DNA from: Paralithodes platypus
Taxonomy: Eukaryota; Arthropoda; Malacostraca; Decapoda; Lithodidae
DNA length: 64,000 nucleotides
Assembly (NCBI GenBank): GCA_032716605.1
Contig: CM064517.1
Coordinates: forward strand, 19,102,100 to 19,166,099
Direction of reading: 5' to 3'
Both the position numbers and the translations under genes were made by a program. The notes beneath the pieces are model-generated. The model worked only from the letters and a program-made list of their open reading frames with translations. It was not told where the DNA came from and searched no databases. This document shows positions 53,982-63,704 of the stretch, piece by piece (the first letter of the stretch is position 1; each line of letters opens with the position of its first letter).

Positions 53982-54061
53982 TGTAATGCCCTCGAAAATA
54001 TCCCGCAACCCCAATAATGTACTACCCGAGTTGACGTCAGGTATAGTGTAAAATAGTCGTT
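53982..54061 (-). repeat. 3' LTR remnant (80 bp)
   Basis: Identical to 55945-56024. The upstream junction lies at a short AACGAC microhomology, consistent with a deletion. Confidence 0.75.
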
Positions 54062-55786
54062 ACAATGTATGGGGAGGTCATCGAAAGTTTCGAGGTCTCC
54101 TATAATGAGACCTTTTGGTAATGTCAGGGGTTCCTCTGAGATATTAGCCACGAGAATGTGGTTGATACGAGCGGGAATGATGGCGGGTTGTAAGAGGCAA
54201 CGATGGGGGCTGGGGGATGTGTTAGTGGGGGAAAATACCATGTGAGTTTGGGGTATGGGCCGCAGGTTCACCCATTTTTGATGGTGGGGGGGAATTTGGC
54301 ATTTATCCTGAACTACCGCTGGGCTAATGATGGTGGGGGATTGACTGGTGAGCAGGTGCTTGGTACTTATAAGGGGGGCAAGGTCACTTTGGTGGGGGTC
54401 ACGCGTGAGGGGGGGATTAACGGCGCGTGTGAGGGGGTTAGAAAACGGGATTTGTTGGAGGGACTGCGGAGGGTTGGTGGGGGGAGCGTTGTCGGTGGCA
54501 GTAACGGTTTGTTTGGCGTTTATGTGGTTTTGGTGGTTATGTTTGTCATGAGAGGGCGAGTCAAGTGTGGGGTTATGAAGTTTTCTAGGGGTGTGAATTG
54601 TGTGGGGGTGGAAGGGAGCTACTGACGAAAAACTGTCACAAGGGGGATTGGGGGGGTGGTGGAATAGCTGGGCATTTCTGGGGGCATGGTGGGAACATGG
54701 TTGTGTTCCTCGGTCGGCACGCGTGAGGGGGGGATTAACGGCGCGTGCGGGCGGTTCAGAAGGGTGCGAGGTGAGCGAGTTAGAAAACGGGATTTGCTGG
54801 GGGGACTGCGGAGGGTTGGTGGGGAAAAAGTTAGGTGTAGAACATGGGTTAATGGTGTAGGACTGGTGTATTGATTTGGGGTTGTTAATATTTGTGGCAT
54901 GGGGGAAACATTGTTGGGTACATCGGTCGGCATTTTCTCTGGAAACATGTGTACATAAACATTGGATAGAATTAGGGTTACATATATCAGAGTCTGTCCT
55001 GAAAACATGGGAGGATTTATTCTGGACAGAGTTACGAGAATTGAGGGGATTACCGAGGGGGAGTTGCTTGGACTTGTCTTCTTTCGTTTGTTGAGGCATT
55101 TTTTTACTGAATTGAGTGAGGTTTTGAGAGATCTCGGGGCAAGGGGAGGTTTTAGGAGTCACCTTAGTGCTAGCTGCAACTTGGTAACCCTGAATCAGGG
55201 TTTGTTGAGGGGAAGGTTGTTTTTTCTTTTTGGGAATGGGTTTCTGCGTGATTGGTTTGTCAGAGGCTTTGGGCTGGAATTTGTTTTTGAATGAGATCAG
55301 CCTTTGGCCGCAGTCAATCTGGGCCTGGAGTTTTTGAAGGAGGTCAAGTCCAAGGAAACCATCATAATGTTTACAGTTGGAGGAAAATACTGTAAATGTG
55401 TGATAACAACGAGCATGGGGGCCAGGAGTGGTTACTGATAGGGGTAAAGTGTCTCCTAGGAGATTTAAGTAAGTATCAGCAGCTGAGATGAGTTCTGTTT
55501 TGGTGTTTAACAAAGGGCCAAATCGTCGGGGATGTTTTTCATAGTAAGATTTGAACAAACATGACTTGGCAGCTCCCGTGTCGATTAGCAAGCGGACAGG
55601 AATGTCCTTGATTTTGGCCATGTAATAAATGGGGGCAGTGCGACTAGTTATGGCGTCCCCCGCCGAGCCCATCGTGGGCGGGGGATACTTTAAAAATCCT
55701 GGGGGTCGGTATCTACCTCTTCCAGGGTTTCCTCGGTATCGTCTGAGGTCATGGTATGGGGGGCAATTTCTTCCTCTTGTCCCCAC
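53982..55786 (-). pseudogene. LTR retrotransposon gag-pol piece with aspartic protease
   Basis: A 602-residue open frame that overlaps the short upstream frame 55977-55690. It has an Arg/Gly-rich start (RRYRGNPGRGRYRPPGF, perhaps the nucleocapsid end), then a retropepsin: IPVRLLIDTGAAKSCLF with the catalytic DTGA (about residue 68) and GFLGLDLLQKLQ about 75 residues later. It processes the polyprotein in intact elements. A roughly 300-residue Pro/Ser/Asn-rich spacer with internal repeats (NPPQS..QIPFSN twice) follows, then VANISEEPLTLPKGLIIGDLE just before where RT should start. The frame then runs into the LTR remnant, so the RT is deleted. Confidence 0.75.
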
Positions 55787-55944
55787 TCCTCTTCATTTAC
55801 AGAAATGCGAGGAGTAGAGGGGCGAGGTTTGGCAGAGTCACGAATTTGGTGGAGGGCACACTGAGCATTACAGGCAGGGAAATCATAGGGGTTGATAATG
55901 ACTAAGGTAGGGTTTTTACTTTGGTAGGTGTTGTATTGATTAAA

Positions 55945-56335
55945 TGTAATGCCCTCGAAAATATCCCGCAACCCCAATAATGTACTACCCGAGTTGACGT
56001 CAGGTATAGTGTAAAATAGTCGTTGATGGGAAGTCCAATAAACTCATCACGTGAAACACCACGAGACTATCACCTGGTTCTTACAAATCGGACTAAGGTT
56101 ACTATACTTTTGTACGTCCGTGGTAGTACAGTGGGTTAGCGCGCGGGCCTGGTGGTGATGGTGGTGCGTTACTAACCAGGGTTCGAACCCCACCCAAGGC
56201 ACCTGTGGGTTTTTAGGAGGGTTAAATTCCCTTCAGAGGTTCGTACCCCGCACCAGGTACCAGGAAAGGTTGATCCTAAAGGTAGCCTGGGGATATTTCA
56301 GGAGACCATAAATTCCCTTCACACCCGGCATTTCA
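55945..56335 (-). repeat. Putative 5' LTR of the remnant
   Basis: 391 bp starting TGAAATGCC and ending GGGCATTACA on the minus strand. Its last 80 bp are identical to 53982-54061. It contains a tRNA-like (SINE) insertion and a 12-bp direct repeat AAATTCCCTTCA (56224-56235 and 56310-56321). Confidence 0.65.
56116..56200 (+). mobile_element. tRNA-like SINE head
   Basis: Box A-like TAGTACAGTGGG (about 56124) and box B GGTTCGAACCC (56180-56190) in the plus orientation. Spacing fits a tRNA with a longer middle. No CCA-ready acceptor stem pairing, so not a functional tRNA. Confidence 0.5.
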
Positions 56336-56690
56336 ATTAATATATGACTTTTATTTTTATTTAGCCCACATTCATTTCCTATTTTAATTAGATCTTCTAT
56401 TGCTTTTTCAGCCTCTTTTATTGTATGTGCCATAAGTAGACCATCGTCAGCATAGAATAGCGCCTTTATTTAAAAAAACTCATCTGTGAATCCTCCTCCT
56501 TTTTCCAAGTTTTTTATAATTTCATAAGTTAAAAGTTTAAAAAGTGTGGTCGATCCCGTGCAGCCCTGTCTAATGCCACTAGTGACTTGAATCTGTGTTT
56601 CATTTTTATAACCTTTATTTATAATTGTGCTGTCATCAATATAAACTTTACTTATTACATTAATTATATCTGAATTTATATTATATTCCT
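56336..56690 (-). pseudogene. LINE S1 reverse transcriptase, catalytic middle
   Basis: Directly continues from the MITE with KEYNINSDIINVISK and TSGIRQGCTGSTTLFKLLTY; the motif FYADDGLLM follows after a stop or frameshift at an A/T run near 56470. Then GNECGLNKNKSHILI, where the LTR element interrupts. Confidence 0.85.
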
Positions 56691-57332
56691 TTAACCCAGG
56701 AGCTGCGGGGAGACTCTTAAGAGTTCCCCCGGCGCACTGCGGGGAGACTCTTAAGAGTCAGAGAAAAAAAAAATCAACTTTTGACATCGAAAAAAAAAAA
56801 AAAAAATTTTTTTTTTTTTTTTTATATTTTTTGTTTTTTATGGCCCCTGGGCCATGCAAAATCTCAGTCCTCTACCTCCCCTCCTTCCCCACTTTCCTCC
56901 TCTCCTTCAGTTATCACCTATTTTCCCTGTTATTCCCTTATTCTGAGGTATATTTTCGTGCTAACATTAGAAATCCGATTGGAGGGTGTGGTCATCACTG
57001 ATAGCAAGCGAGTGCAAGAGAGAGAGAGAGAGAGAGTATCGATCGACTGTGTCTCAGTGGCCTTGGGGGAAATTGGCGGGAAAGCAGATTGCCTCACCCA
57101 TACATTATACAACTCGCGGGCTATATCTCCGATTTTGACCATCCAAACGCTGTTTTCACTCGTTTTATTGTTGTTTCAGGTTAATACCTTTATAATCAAC
57201 CCATAATAGGCGCATATGGATAAGTATTAATGCTATTAATGGCACAATGAATATTTTAGTGACGGAAACACCTCAAATACGTCAGCACAGGGGGACGTTT
57301 CCAATTACCCCCATGCGCACTTCAGAGGTTAA
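56691..57332 (+). mobile_element. TTAA family B MITE inserted in LINE S1 (642 bp)
   Basis: TTAACCCAGGAGCTGCGG at 56691 to CAGAGGTTAA at 57332. Both subterminal ACTCTTAAGAGT palindromes are present and unoccupied, which makes this the reference empty copy. LINE S1 reads in frame (MIEV|LKEYN) when it is removed with one TTAA. Confidence 0.93.
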
Positions 57333-58318
57333 CACTTCAATCATCTCTCTTCTTACTGAATCGTACGCTTTAGAAAAATCAATAGAGATGACAATTAGTG
57401 GTTTCTTTAGTTCAAAAGCTCTCTGTATACAGTACTTCAAGATAAAGAGGTTATTTTCTATTCTGCCTTTACTTGTGAATCCACTTTGAGTCTCTCTAAC
57501 CTCTTTATTATATGTTATATGTTCTTCTATTTTATTTTTAATTGCAGTTGTCATAAATAATTTATATGATACATCTGTAAGTGCCAATGGTCTTAATTCA
57601 TTCACCTTTGGTTTACTTATTTTTGGTATCACGGTCTTTGATTTTTTCCAAACTTCTGGTATTATGCTAGTATCTAAGATTCTATTAAAGCAGCTTGTCA
57701 GTTTCTTTAAACATATATCACTTTGAATAATAGCTTTATAAAACTCAGGTTTTAATGAATCCAACCCAGCTGCTTTCCTATTTTTTAACTTCTTCAAACT
57801 CTTTTTAACTTCTATAGTTATTTTGGGTTTATCCATATATTTAATATAATTATCAATCTTAAAAGCCATATCCATGTGCTCCGTTAACTCTTCTGTTACT
57901 GTTACTGTATGGATACCGGTACTATAGTTATGGTCTTCAACTACTGGTACTCCTATTCTTATTTTTCTTACTTCCCCCCCCTTGTCTGTCTTGCATTTCT
58001 CTCTCCCTATCTTCTCTATATTGATTCTGAATATCTTGATTCTATACTTCGTCAATCTTATTCTCATGCATTTTATATATATATTGCTCCAGAAATTCTT
58101 TAACTCCTCAGCTGTTTCTACATCTGTTAATTGCCTCCCTTGATCATTATAAATTTGTAATTCATTCTTCTGGCTTACATTTTTATTTCTTAGTTTATTT
58201 ATATGTGTCCACATCTTTTTACTTGTATCCCCACTATCTTTTATTTCTTTAGTTAGTTTTTTCTCATGTGCATAGATAGCTTCCCTAACTTCCTTTTGTA
58301 CTTTACCTTTTTGTTTTA
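57333..58318 (-). pseudogene. LINE S1 reverse transcriptase, N-terminal half
   Basis: Linker WTHINKLRNKNVSQKNE, then KNRKAAGLDSLKPEFYKA, VWKKSKTVIPKISKP, ELRPLALTDVSYKLF, TQSGFTSKGRIENNLF and VISIDFSKAYDSVRREMIEV, whose Asp in SIDF is the first catalytic residue. The frame is open over 310 residues and is interrupted at codon EVL by the TTAA MITE. It continues at 56690. Confidence 0.88.
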
Positions 58319-58479
58319 TATATATATATATACGTACACAGTGTTGCCTTCTTCTTCTTTAGAACCCGCCCGCAGACCGTGCAGATCCACAGGGCTGACC
58401 TTTGTACCGGTACTGGCTCAGAAACGTTAGTAGGAGGGAAAGTTTAGAGTAGAAGGATAGTTTAAGAGACAGTTTTTTT
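58319..58479. other. Junction between LINEs S1 and S2
   Basis: A (TA)n run at about 58318-58332 is followed by unassigned sequence. The T run near 58470 may belong to the 3' end of S2. Confidence 0.4.
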
Positions 58480-58559
58480 TTGTATAAACCCCCCCCCCCC
58501 TCCCTCCGCTCCCCCCCCCCCCCTCACCCATTTCTCTTCCTCCACATTTTCTCCAACAT

Positions 58560-58991
58560 CCTCTTCACCATCTCCATGTCTTGGGTTTCCATCTCCTGTG
58601 TTAACCCCAATAGCGCCCCTACCCCTCTATCTTCTCTGCTTAATCTCCTCCCACCCCCTCTCCCCAACTCTATTCCTCATGTACCTCTCCAACTCGTCTC
58701 TCTCCTCATTATATCTTGTACATTCCGTTACTATGTGTTCTACATCCTCTACTATTGGGTCTCCTCCCATATTTCACATTGACTGCAGTGCGGTCCCACT
58801 CCATTCCATCTCCTTGTTCTCTCATTCGTTTCTAGCGATCCTGTTCTTGCTTTAAATAGAAGTTTCGATCCCCATCCTCCATCATAGTATAGTTCTCTAG
58901 CTGGTTTTTCCTTCTCTCTATAATATGCCAGCGTGGCTTTATTTTCTACCCCCTCCCTCCACTTTCTTTTCCCCTCCTCCTTTATCCCTTT
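58560..58991 (-). pseudogene. LINE S2 C-terminal zinc knuckle
   Basis: Reads GPHCSQCEIWEE (CxxC near 58785) and VEHIVTECTRYNEERDELE (H...C near 58720), the same CCHC arrangement as in LINE S1. Stops and frameshifts lie between the two halves. Confidence 0.65.
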
Positions 58992-61200
58992 CTATATCTC
59001 TCGGACACATCCCCTCCCATTTTCTAGTATGACCCACTCCTCTCTCTCATTTCGTTTTCTAAATTCCCCTCCCACCCGGTCCTGTTTTATATTTATCCTC
59101 CCCAATCTTTTTTTGCACTCTCTGTTCCATTTACTTTGCTCGCTCGCCCATCTGTATACCTTCCCCGGCCACCTATCTTCCTCTATCCCCTCTAGCCTCA
59201 CTTTGTACTTCCCTTTCGCTTTCCCAATCCTTTCCTCAAACGTACTCCACCCCATCTCTCCTCGGATTGCTTCTTGTGCTACGTATTTATTTGCCCCCAA
59301 TCCTGTCCTCCCGATTTTATTCTGTACCGTTTCTAATTTCTTCGTTTCCGCCTCTGTTGTTTCTACCGCCTCTAAGCCGTACATTATTGCAGGTACTCCT
59401 AATCCTTTCCACAGCCCTCGCACTATTTCATAGCTATTCGCTCTTAGCCTTGTCGCGCTCCATAGTCTCCCATTCCATTGTTGCATTTGTCCAAGCTTTT
59501 CACTTTTCGCCTTCTCAAACCCTTTCTCCCTGATCGTTACCCCCAGATATTTATACTCCCTTGTCTTCTTCATTCTGTTTCCTTCCAGTGTCCATTCCTC
59601 GTCCTCTTGAAGCTCTCCATTCATTTTCATCACCTGGCTCTTTTCTTTACTAAATCTTACTTCAAGTTCCTTCCCGAATCTCGTTGCTTCCTCTAGTAGT
59701 CTCTGCAACCCTCCTCCCGTTTCTGCCATCAGAACTACGTCGTCAGCAAACAGCAGTACCCCGTCTTTCCTTGTTTATCTGAATCCCCTCCCCCACTCTT
59801 TTTATCCTCGGTGTCATTTCTTCCATATATAGCGCAAATAATAACAGCGATAATACGCACCCCTGCCTAACCCCCCTCTTGCTTTCTACCCATCCCGTTT
59901 CTATATTTCCTAGCGCGTACTTCGCTTTTGTTCCTTGGTACATCGATGTTATGATGTTTATATACTTTTCTGGTATTCCACTCCTTGCCATTATTTTCCA
60001 CAGCAGTTCCCTGTTTACTCTATCATAGGCTTTCTATATATCCAGGAACGCACAGTAACCCATTTTTTTCTCTTTTCATTTTCCCCATCACTTCGCTTAG
60101 TATATAGATATTATCTGTCCCCCTCCTGTCTCTTCTGAACCCATTTTGCTCATCACTTATTATTCCGTTTCCCTCTATGGCTCTATTCATCCTTTCCTTC
60201 AATATCCCGCAGAAGAGTTTCCCTATTGTGTTTGTCACTGTCACTGGCCTGTAGCTTTTCATTTCCTTCTTACTCTTGTACCCTCCCTTGTGCAATAGTG
60301 TTACTCTCGCTTCATTCCATCTTTCTGGTACTCTCTCATTTCCCATTACCTCATTAAACATTTTCTTCAGTCTTCTTGCCATTTCTTCCCCCCCCCCCCT
60401 CTATGTACATTTCATTTGGTATCCCATCCGGGCCGGTCGCCTTTCCCTTTTTTAGTTCTTTGATCCCTCTCCTTACTTCTTCTATTGTGAGCTCCCTTTC
60501 CATTTCCATCTTATCCTGTTCTGGTAGCCTTCTCTCTCTCATTTCCAAGTTCCATTCCCTCCCCTCCCCTTGTTCATTTACTCCCCCTATTTCCTCCCAG
60601 TATCGCTTTATTTCAATCTTTATTTCTTCTTCTGTCTTTATTATTCTATCTCCCACTATTAGTTCCACGCTTTCTTCCTCTCTACCGGTCTCACCTCTTA
60701 ACATCCTATACCACTCCTTTTGGCCCTCTTTCCCCTTGCTTCTGATCTTTTCTACTTCTTCTTTCTCGTGTTTTATCATTGCCTCTTGTATTAGTATTTT
60801 TACCTTCTTCCTTTTCTCCTCGTATGCCCGTACCGCTTGTCTTTCTTCTCGTTCCCTCTCTCCGCCTTCCCTCCTATTTCTCTCTATCATCCTTCTCCTT
60901 TCTCTGTTCGCATCCCTTCTTTCACTTCTTGCTTGTTTTATTTCCCCATTCCACCATGGTTTTTGTTTTCTTTTTCCTGTCCATCTTCTTATTCTTCCTA
61001 TACTCCTTTCTGCCGCTCTATTTATGCCCATCATCAACTCTCCGTCCATTTCTTCTACGCTCCCCGCTCTTCTTTCCCCTATTTCTTCCAGGTAACCTCT
61101 GTATTCTACCCATCTTTCACTTTTTAGATTCCATCTATTAATCTTCCATCTCGTGTTTCCTTTGCTTTTCCATTCCTTTGTGTAGTTTATCACCATGAGT
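58992..61200 (-). pseudogene. LINE S2 ORF2 reverse transcriptase
   Basis: In order: linker (KPWWNGEIKQARSERR), KKGKATGPDGIPNEMY, then after the C-run frameshift RWNEARVTLLHKGG, SYRPVTVTNTIGKLF, EQNGFRRDRRGTDNIY. Near 60050 the LDIQKAYDRV-like block holds the first Asp. Then GVRQGCVLSLLLFALYMEEM, VLLFADDVVLMAETGG (Asp pair at about 59740), YKYLGVTIREKG and VPAIMYGLEAVETTEAE. At least four frameshifts or stops separate them. The RT fold is complete in content. Confidence 0.85.
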
Positions 61201-61223
61201 CTGTGGTCGCTTTGTATCCCTAC

Positions 61224-61918
61224 TTAATTTTCTTCATCTATCCACATGTTTTGGATCTCTTCCCTTGCTCTTCCATTCGCTAGTATGAAGTCTATCGCCG
61301 ATCTTTGGCCTTCTCCGTGTCTTACCCATGTCGCCTTCCCCTCTCCCATTGTTTGGTTCAGTATTTCCATGTCATTTTCTTCCGCAAATTGGATCAAGGC
61401 TTCTCCATTCCCATTTATCCTCTCCCCTAGTATCCCTATATGTGCATTCATGTCTCCCATTATAATTATCTCCTCTTCCTCCCTACCCCTTATCATTTCC
61501 TGCATTCCTTGGTACTGTACTTGATTCTGTTTTCTTCACGTTCCCTTCTCCCCCCTTCCACCGTGAAGTACCCTATTATTGCTGTTATTTTTTCTTCCCT
61601 TCCATTATTCATCCTCGCTAGCGTCACTCCCATTATATCCTCCATTTCTTTTGATTCTCCACCCTTTAGTTTCTCTATTTTCCATTTTGAGTTGTTCCTA
61701 ATCATTAACCCTACCCCTCCCCCTTTCTTTTCGGGTTTCTCCCTCCCTCTCCCAATGAGCGTATATTTATCCCCTTCCCATTTTGTCTCTCCCCTAAGGT
61801 GTGTTTCTGTTATTCCTATCATTTCCATTTCCCACTCACTCCATACCTCTTCAATGTCTTGTATTTTCCCTCTATTCATCCCATTTATGTTTACACATCC
61901 TATTTTTATTCCTCGGTA
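61224..61918 (-). pseudogene. LINE S2 ORF2 endonuclease domain
   Basis: Reads IGCVNINGMNRGKIQDIE (the NING motif, about 61915), IGITETHLRG (catalytic Glu), GGGVGLMIRN, then after a frameshift near 61500 EIIIMGDMNAHIG and KATWVRHGEGQRSAIDFILANG. The terminal SDH motif should lie near 61200, where HSDHRLM-like sequence is recognisable (QSDHRLMVINYTKEW). APE-type, cuts the genomic target for priming. Confidence 0.82.
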
Positions 61919-62182
61919 TACGTTACCCCCCTCCCCCCGCTCTTACCCTTTGTTCTTCTTCACTTTTTTTCCCTTGTTCTTCTGCTTTCTCTTCCTTTCT
62001 CTTATTTCTCTTTCTTCCCCTCCTCCTCCTTCTTTCTCTCCCACCGTTCTTTCTCCCATGTCTAAGTTTCCCTGTACTTCCTTTTCAATCTTCTTCTCAT
62101 TTCCCTCTCGCTTTTCTTTCTTTCCCTTCTCTTTTTTCTCATCCTCCCTTTCTCCTCCCGCTTCCTCTCTTCTCCCCTTCCT

Positions 62183-63704
62183 TCACCTTTCCGTGTTCCT
62201 TAGCCACTCTTTCCTCTGCTCCTCACTTTCTTCTATTGCTCTCCTAATCTTTCCCCCTACAGTCCATTTCCCCGCTTCTGACAGGTGTATTCCATCCCTC
62301 GCAAAATCTCCTGGGCTCAGCTTGTAGTCTGGGTCGATGTATCCTACTCCTGCTTCATCCCTTGCCCATAGCCTTTTGTTCATTTCTCCAATATCCCCCT
62401 GTATTATCTCATTTGTCATCTTTCTCTCTTTCTCGTATTGCCCCGTTTTCCCTTCCCTTGGCCTTTCTATAATTCCCACCACCCATACCATTACCATTGG
62501 GTTGGTTTCTTTGAAGTTTTGTATTCCTTCCATTACTGCTCCTACCGTTCCTTCTGCTCCTTTCCCCTCTAGCCCATTTCCTCCCCCCTGTATCACTACA
62601 GTTCCACCTTCCCTCTTGTCCATTTCTGTGTTCCTCAAACCTCGCATTATTCTTTCTATATCCGCCCCTGGGAGGCTTATCACACTTCTCCCTCTCTTTT
62701 CCTTGCCCAACAGTTCCTCCCCCATCCATCTTATCGTGCTGTCCCCTATCAGTAGTACCCGGTCCTCTCTAGCATCCCTTCTCCATCCCCTTTGTTCCAC
62801 CCTTCTGTCTGTTCCCCTTTCTCCTTTGTTCATATCGTCCTGGTACTGGTGATTCGTTCTCTCCTCCGTATCCCTTCTTTCTCTCCCTTCATTCTGCCTC
62901 CTCCTCTGTCCACCCCATTCTTCCCTTTCCTCTTTTTCCCCCCTGTATCTCTCTGCCCTTCCCTCATTTCTTTCGCTTCCCCTCTGTTTTTTCTCATCCC
63001 CTCCACACCCATATCCCTTCTCCACTTGTCGGCCTCCTTCATCACCTCCACCCTTATATGCCTTCCCTTCCCTTCTATTCTCCTCTCCACCCCCTTGAGC
63101 TTCCCCTGGTCGGGTCTTCTCTGCACTTGCAATCCCCCGTTCAATCATTCTTCCCACTTGGTCATTTAGCTCTTTGACTTGTTCCCTTAACTCTTTCCTC
63201 TCCGCCTTCATGCTAACTCTCTCAGTTTCCCATTCCTTTGCCGTCTCCCTATGGCCATCTCTCTCCATTTTCCATGCCTTCTCCATTTCCTCTACCCTTT
63301 TCCTCATTTGCCGCTGCGATTTCCACTTGTCCTATGCCCTGTTTTAGGCCCCATACCCTCTCTTCACTTTCCTTTCTCTCTATGTTTAGTTTCTCCTTAA
63401 TTTTTTCCTTTTCCTCGCTTATTCTTTCTATGTCTTCTTTCCACCTCTTTTCTATTTCCTCCCTCCCATTTCGTTCCCTTTCCAGGTTTTCCTCCCCTAT
63501 TTCCTTTATTTCCTTCATACATTTCAAACATATTAACGTGCACTTCTTTGCTTGCGCTTCCGTTAGGTTTTCTGCTTCCAGCTTTTCCTGCGGAAGCCAT
63601 CTGTTACAGCTGCCTCCACGATTTTTGCCAAGGTCTTCTTTTGTTCGCACCATTGGGCTAGTTAGGATTCGTTCAGAAGCATAATTTGCGAGTTTCCATT
63701 TCAA
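62183..63704 (-). pseudogene. LINE S2 ORF1: coiled coil plus SGNH/GDSL esterase
   Basis: Two overlapping frames (63704-63249 and 63307-62183) form one ORF1 with a single frameshift. N-terminus: a Cys cluster (KKCTLICLKCMKEI) followed by a long Glu/Lys/Arg region with heptad-like spacing, probably a coiled coil. Then a low-complexity Arg/Gly/Glu stretch. The C-terminal domain has SGNH blocks: VLLIGDSTIRWMG (Ser nucleophile, about residue 187 of the second frame), VVIQGGGNGLEG (block III Asn, about 240) and DGIHLSEAGKW (Asp/His, about 337). ORF1 esterases of this fold are known from CR1/L2-group LINEs. The substrate is unknown; membrane or lipid association has been suggested for the family. 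Confidence 0.85.

Larger units (their letters stand above)
53982..56335 (-). mobile_element. LTR retrotransposon remnant with large internal deletion
   Basis: Insert with TG...CA ends and a 5-bp duplication ATTAA (53977-53981 and 56336-56340) in LINE S1. In the minus (coding) direction: a putative 5' LTR (56335-55945), a short gag-like end, a retropepsin, a Pro-rich region, then only the last 80 bp of the 3' LTR (54061-53982). RT, RNase H, integrase and most of the 3' LTR are missing. Probably Ty3/Gypsy-like by the protease and the downstream VANISEEPLTLPKG block. Confidence 0.75.
52966..58318 (-). mobile_element. LINE S1, 5'-truncated, with two later insertions
   Basis: Minus-strand LINE beginning in the endonuclease-RT linker (58318) and ending at a stop at 52966-52968. 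It is split by a TTAA MITE (56691-57332) and by a deleted LTR retrotransposon (53982-56335); the protein sequence continues across both. It is related to LINE S2 immediately upstream in its C-terminal zinc knuckle and overall order. Confidence 0.85.
58480..63704 (-). mobile_element. LINE S2 with ORF1 (SGNH esterase) and ORF2 (endonuclease-RT)
   Basis: A long minus-strand LINE of about 5.2 kb. ORF1 at 63704-62183, ORF2 endonuclease from about 61915, RT through about 59000, zinc knuckle to about 58560. Several frameshifts, many in C/G homopolymers (for example 60389-60398), separate ORF2 pieces, but all catalytic motifs are still readable. The strong Glu/Arg bias makes the complementary strand look open over long stretches. 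Confidence 0.88.

Noticed and set aside
54203..55294. Plus-strand Gly/Val-rich frames
   Set aside because: Antisense of the Pro/Ser-rich retrotransposon polyprotein.
56116..56200. Functional tRNA gene
   Set aside because: A and B boxes are present but acceptor and anticodon stems do not pair, and it sits in a retroelement.
60376..63684. Several plus-strand frames of 90-295 codons opposite LINE S2
   Set aside because: Low-complexity Phe/Ser/Leu/Pro translations mirrored from the Glu/Arg-rich coding strand; no domains.
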